Part shown: positions 6,055 through 6,196 of the stretch, in pieces | How positions within the stretch are numbered: position 1 is the first letter of the stretch | Layout: each line of letters opens with the position of its first letter | Assembly: GCA_009778355.1 (NCBI GenBank) | Contig: WRJY01000183.1 | Span: 1-6,196, forward strand | Length of the DNA stretch: 6,196 nucleotides | Direction of reading: 5' to 3' | From: Desulfovibrionaceae bacterium | GTDB taxonomy: Bacteria > Pseudomonadota > Gammaproteobacteria > Burkholderiales > Burkholderiaceae_C | Notes under the pieces: generated by a model | What the model was told of the DNA's origin: nothing | The model's database searches: none | What the model saw: only the letters and a program-made list of their open reading frames with translations | Program-made: the position numbers and the translations under genes

Positions 6055-6088
6055 GACAATCTGGCGTCCTCGTCATCGTCACTGCTGC

Positions 6089-6196
6089 CTACACCAGCAC
6101 CCGCTCGACCCCCCCCGCGTTGGCTTTTTCCACGTAATCGCGCAGCCAGTTTTCGCCGAGGAGGGCGCGGGCCATTTCGATGACGACGTAGTCGGC
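6089..6196 (-). CDS. C-terminal fragment of an unidentified gene, cut by the window edge
   Basis: The minus strand is open from the right edge for 35 codons to a TAG at 6091-6089. The peptide reads ADYVVIEMARALLG, then ENWLRDYV, and ends GGVERVLV. Its codon usage (mostly G or C at third positions) and position before the GNAT gene, with a 34-bp gap on the same strand, support a real gene, probably co-transcribed with GNAT. It looks like an amphipathic helix followed by a short C-terminal strand of a soluble protein. I do not recognise the family. A run of eight C (plus strand 6109-6116) lies within it and encodes the Gly-Gly region. Confidence 0.65.
   Translation of the reverse strand, partial: ADYVVIEMARALLGENWLRDYVEKANAGGVERVLV

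Noticed and set aside
5398..6183. 261-codon plus-strand frame opposite the GNAT gene
   Set aside because: The GNAT reading on the minus strand has clear motifs A and B; this frame has none and crosses the inverted-repeat element.

Overview
The window is GC-rich, densely coding chromosomal DNA. The protein sequences, in particular the ArgD and ArgF pair and the YahK-type alcohol dehydrogenase, look like those of a betaproteobacterium, most likely a member of the Comamonadaceae (Acidovorax/Verminephrobacter-like). That placement is inferred from remembered family resemblance, not from a search. There are six complete genes and one gene cut by the right edge.

Layout from left to right: (1) a plus-strand zinc-dependent, probably NADPH-preferring alcohol dehydrogenase/aldehyde reductase of the YahK/cinnamyl-alcohol-dehydrogenase type (96-1145); (2) a convergent minus-strand exported protein with two WXXGXW repeats and an OmpA-type peptidoglycan-binding domain (1150-1854), whose 3' end is only 4 bp from the dehydrogenase; (3) a 172-bp divergent intergenic region holding a plus-strand hairpin followed by T5; (4) a plus-strand FAD-dependent oxidoreductase of the L-2-hydroxyglutarate dehydrogenase type (2027-3151); (5) a minus-strand arginine-biosynthesis pair, argD (4148-5344) followed after 9 bp by argF (3206-4138); (6) a 218-bp intergenic region dominated by a 153-bp element with imperfect 28-bp terminal inverted repeats (5407-5559); (7) a minus-strand GNAT N-acetyltransferase (5563-6054); (8) the last 35 codons of an unidentified minus-strand gene (6089-6196) lying 34 bp upstream of the GNAT gene.

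Functionally, argD and argF are consecutive-pathway enzymes: ArgD makes N-acetylornithine and ArgF carbamoylates ornithine to citrulline. They form a two-gene transcription unit with its own leader (candidate -10 TAGAAT, a GC hairpin with a U-tract, and a strong AAGGAG ribosome binding site). The other genes are single housekeeping or accessory functions with no evident shared pathway.

No clear new multi-gene system is visible. The part most worth a second look is the argD upstream region. There an inverted-repeat, MITE-like element abuts the GNAT stop codon on one side and the argD -10 box on the other, so it may shape argDF transcription. The orphan plus-strand terminator-like hairpin at 1932-1969 is the second.
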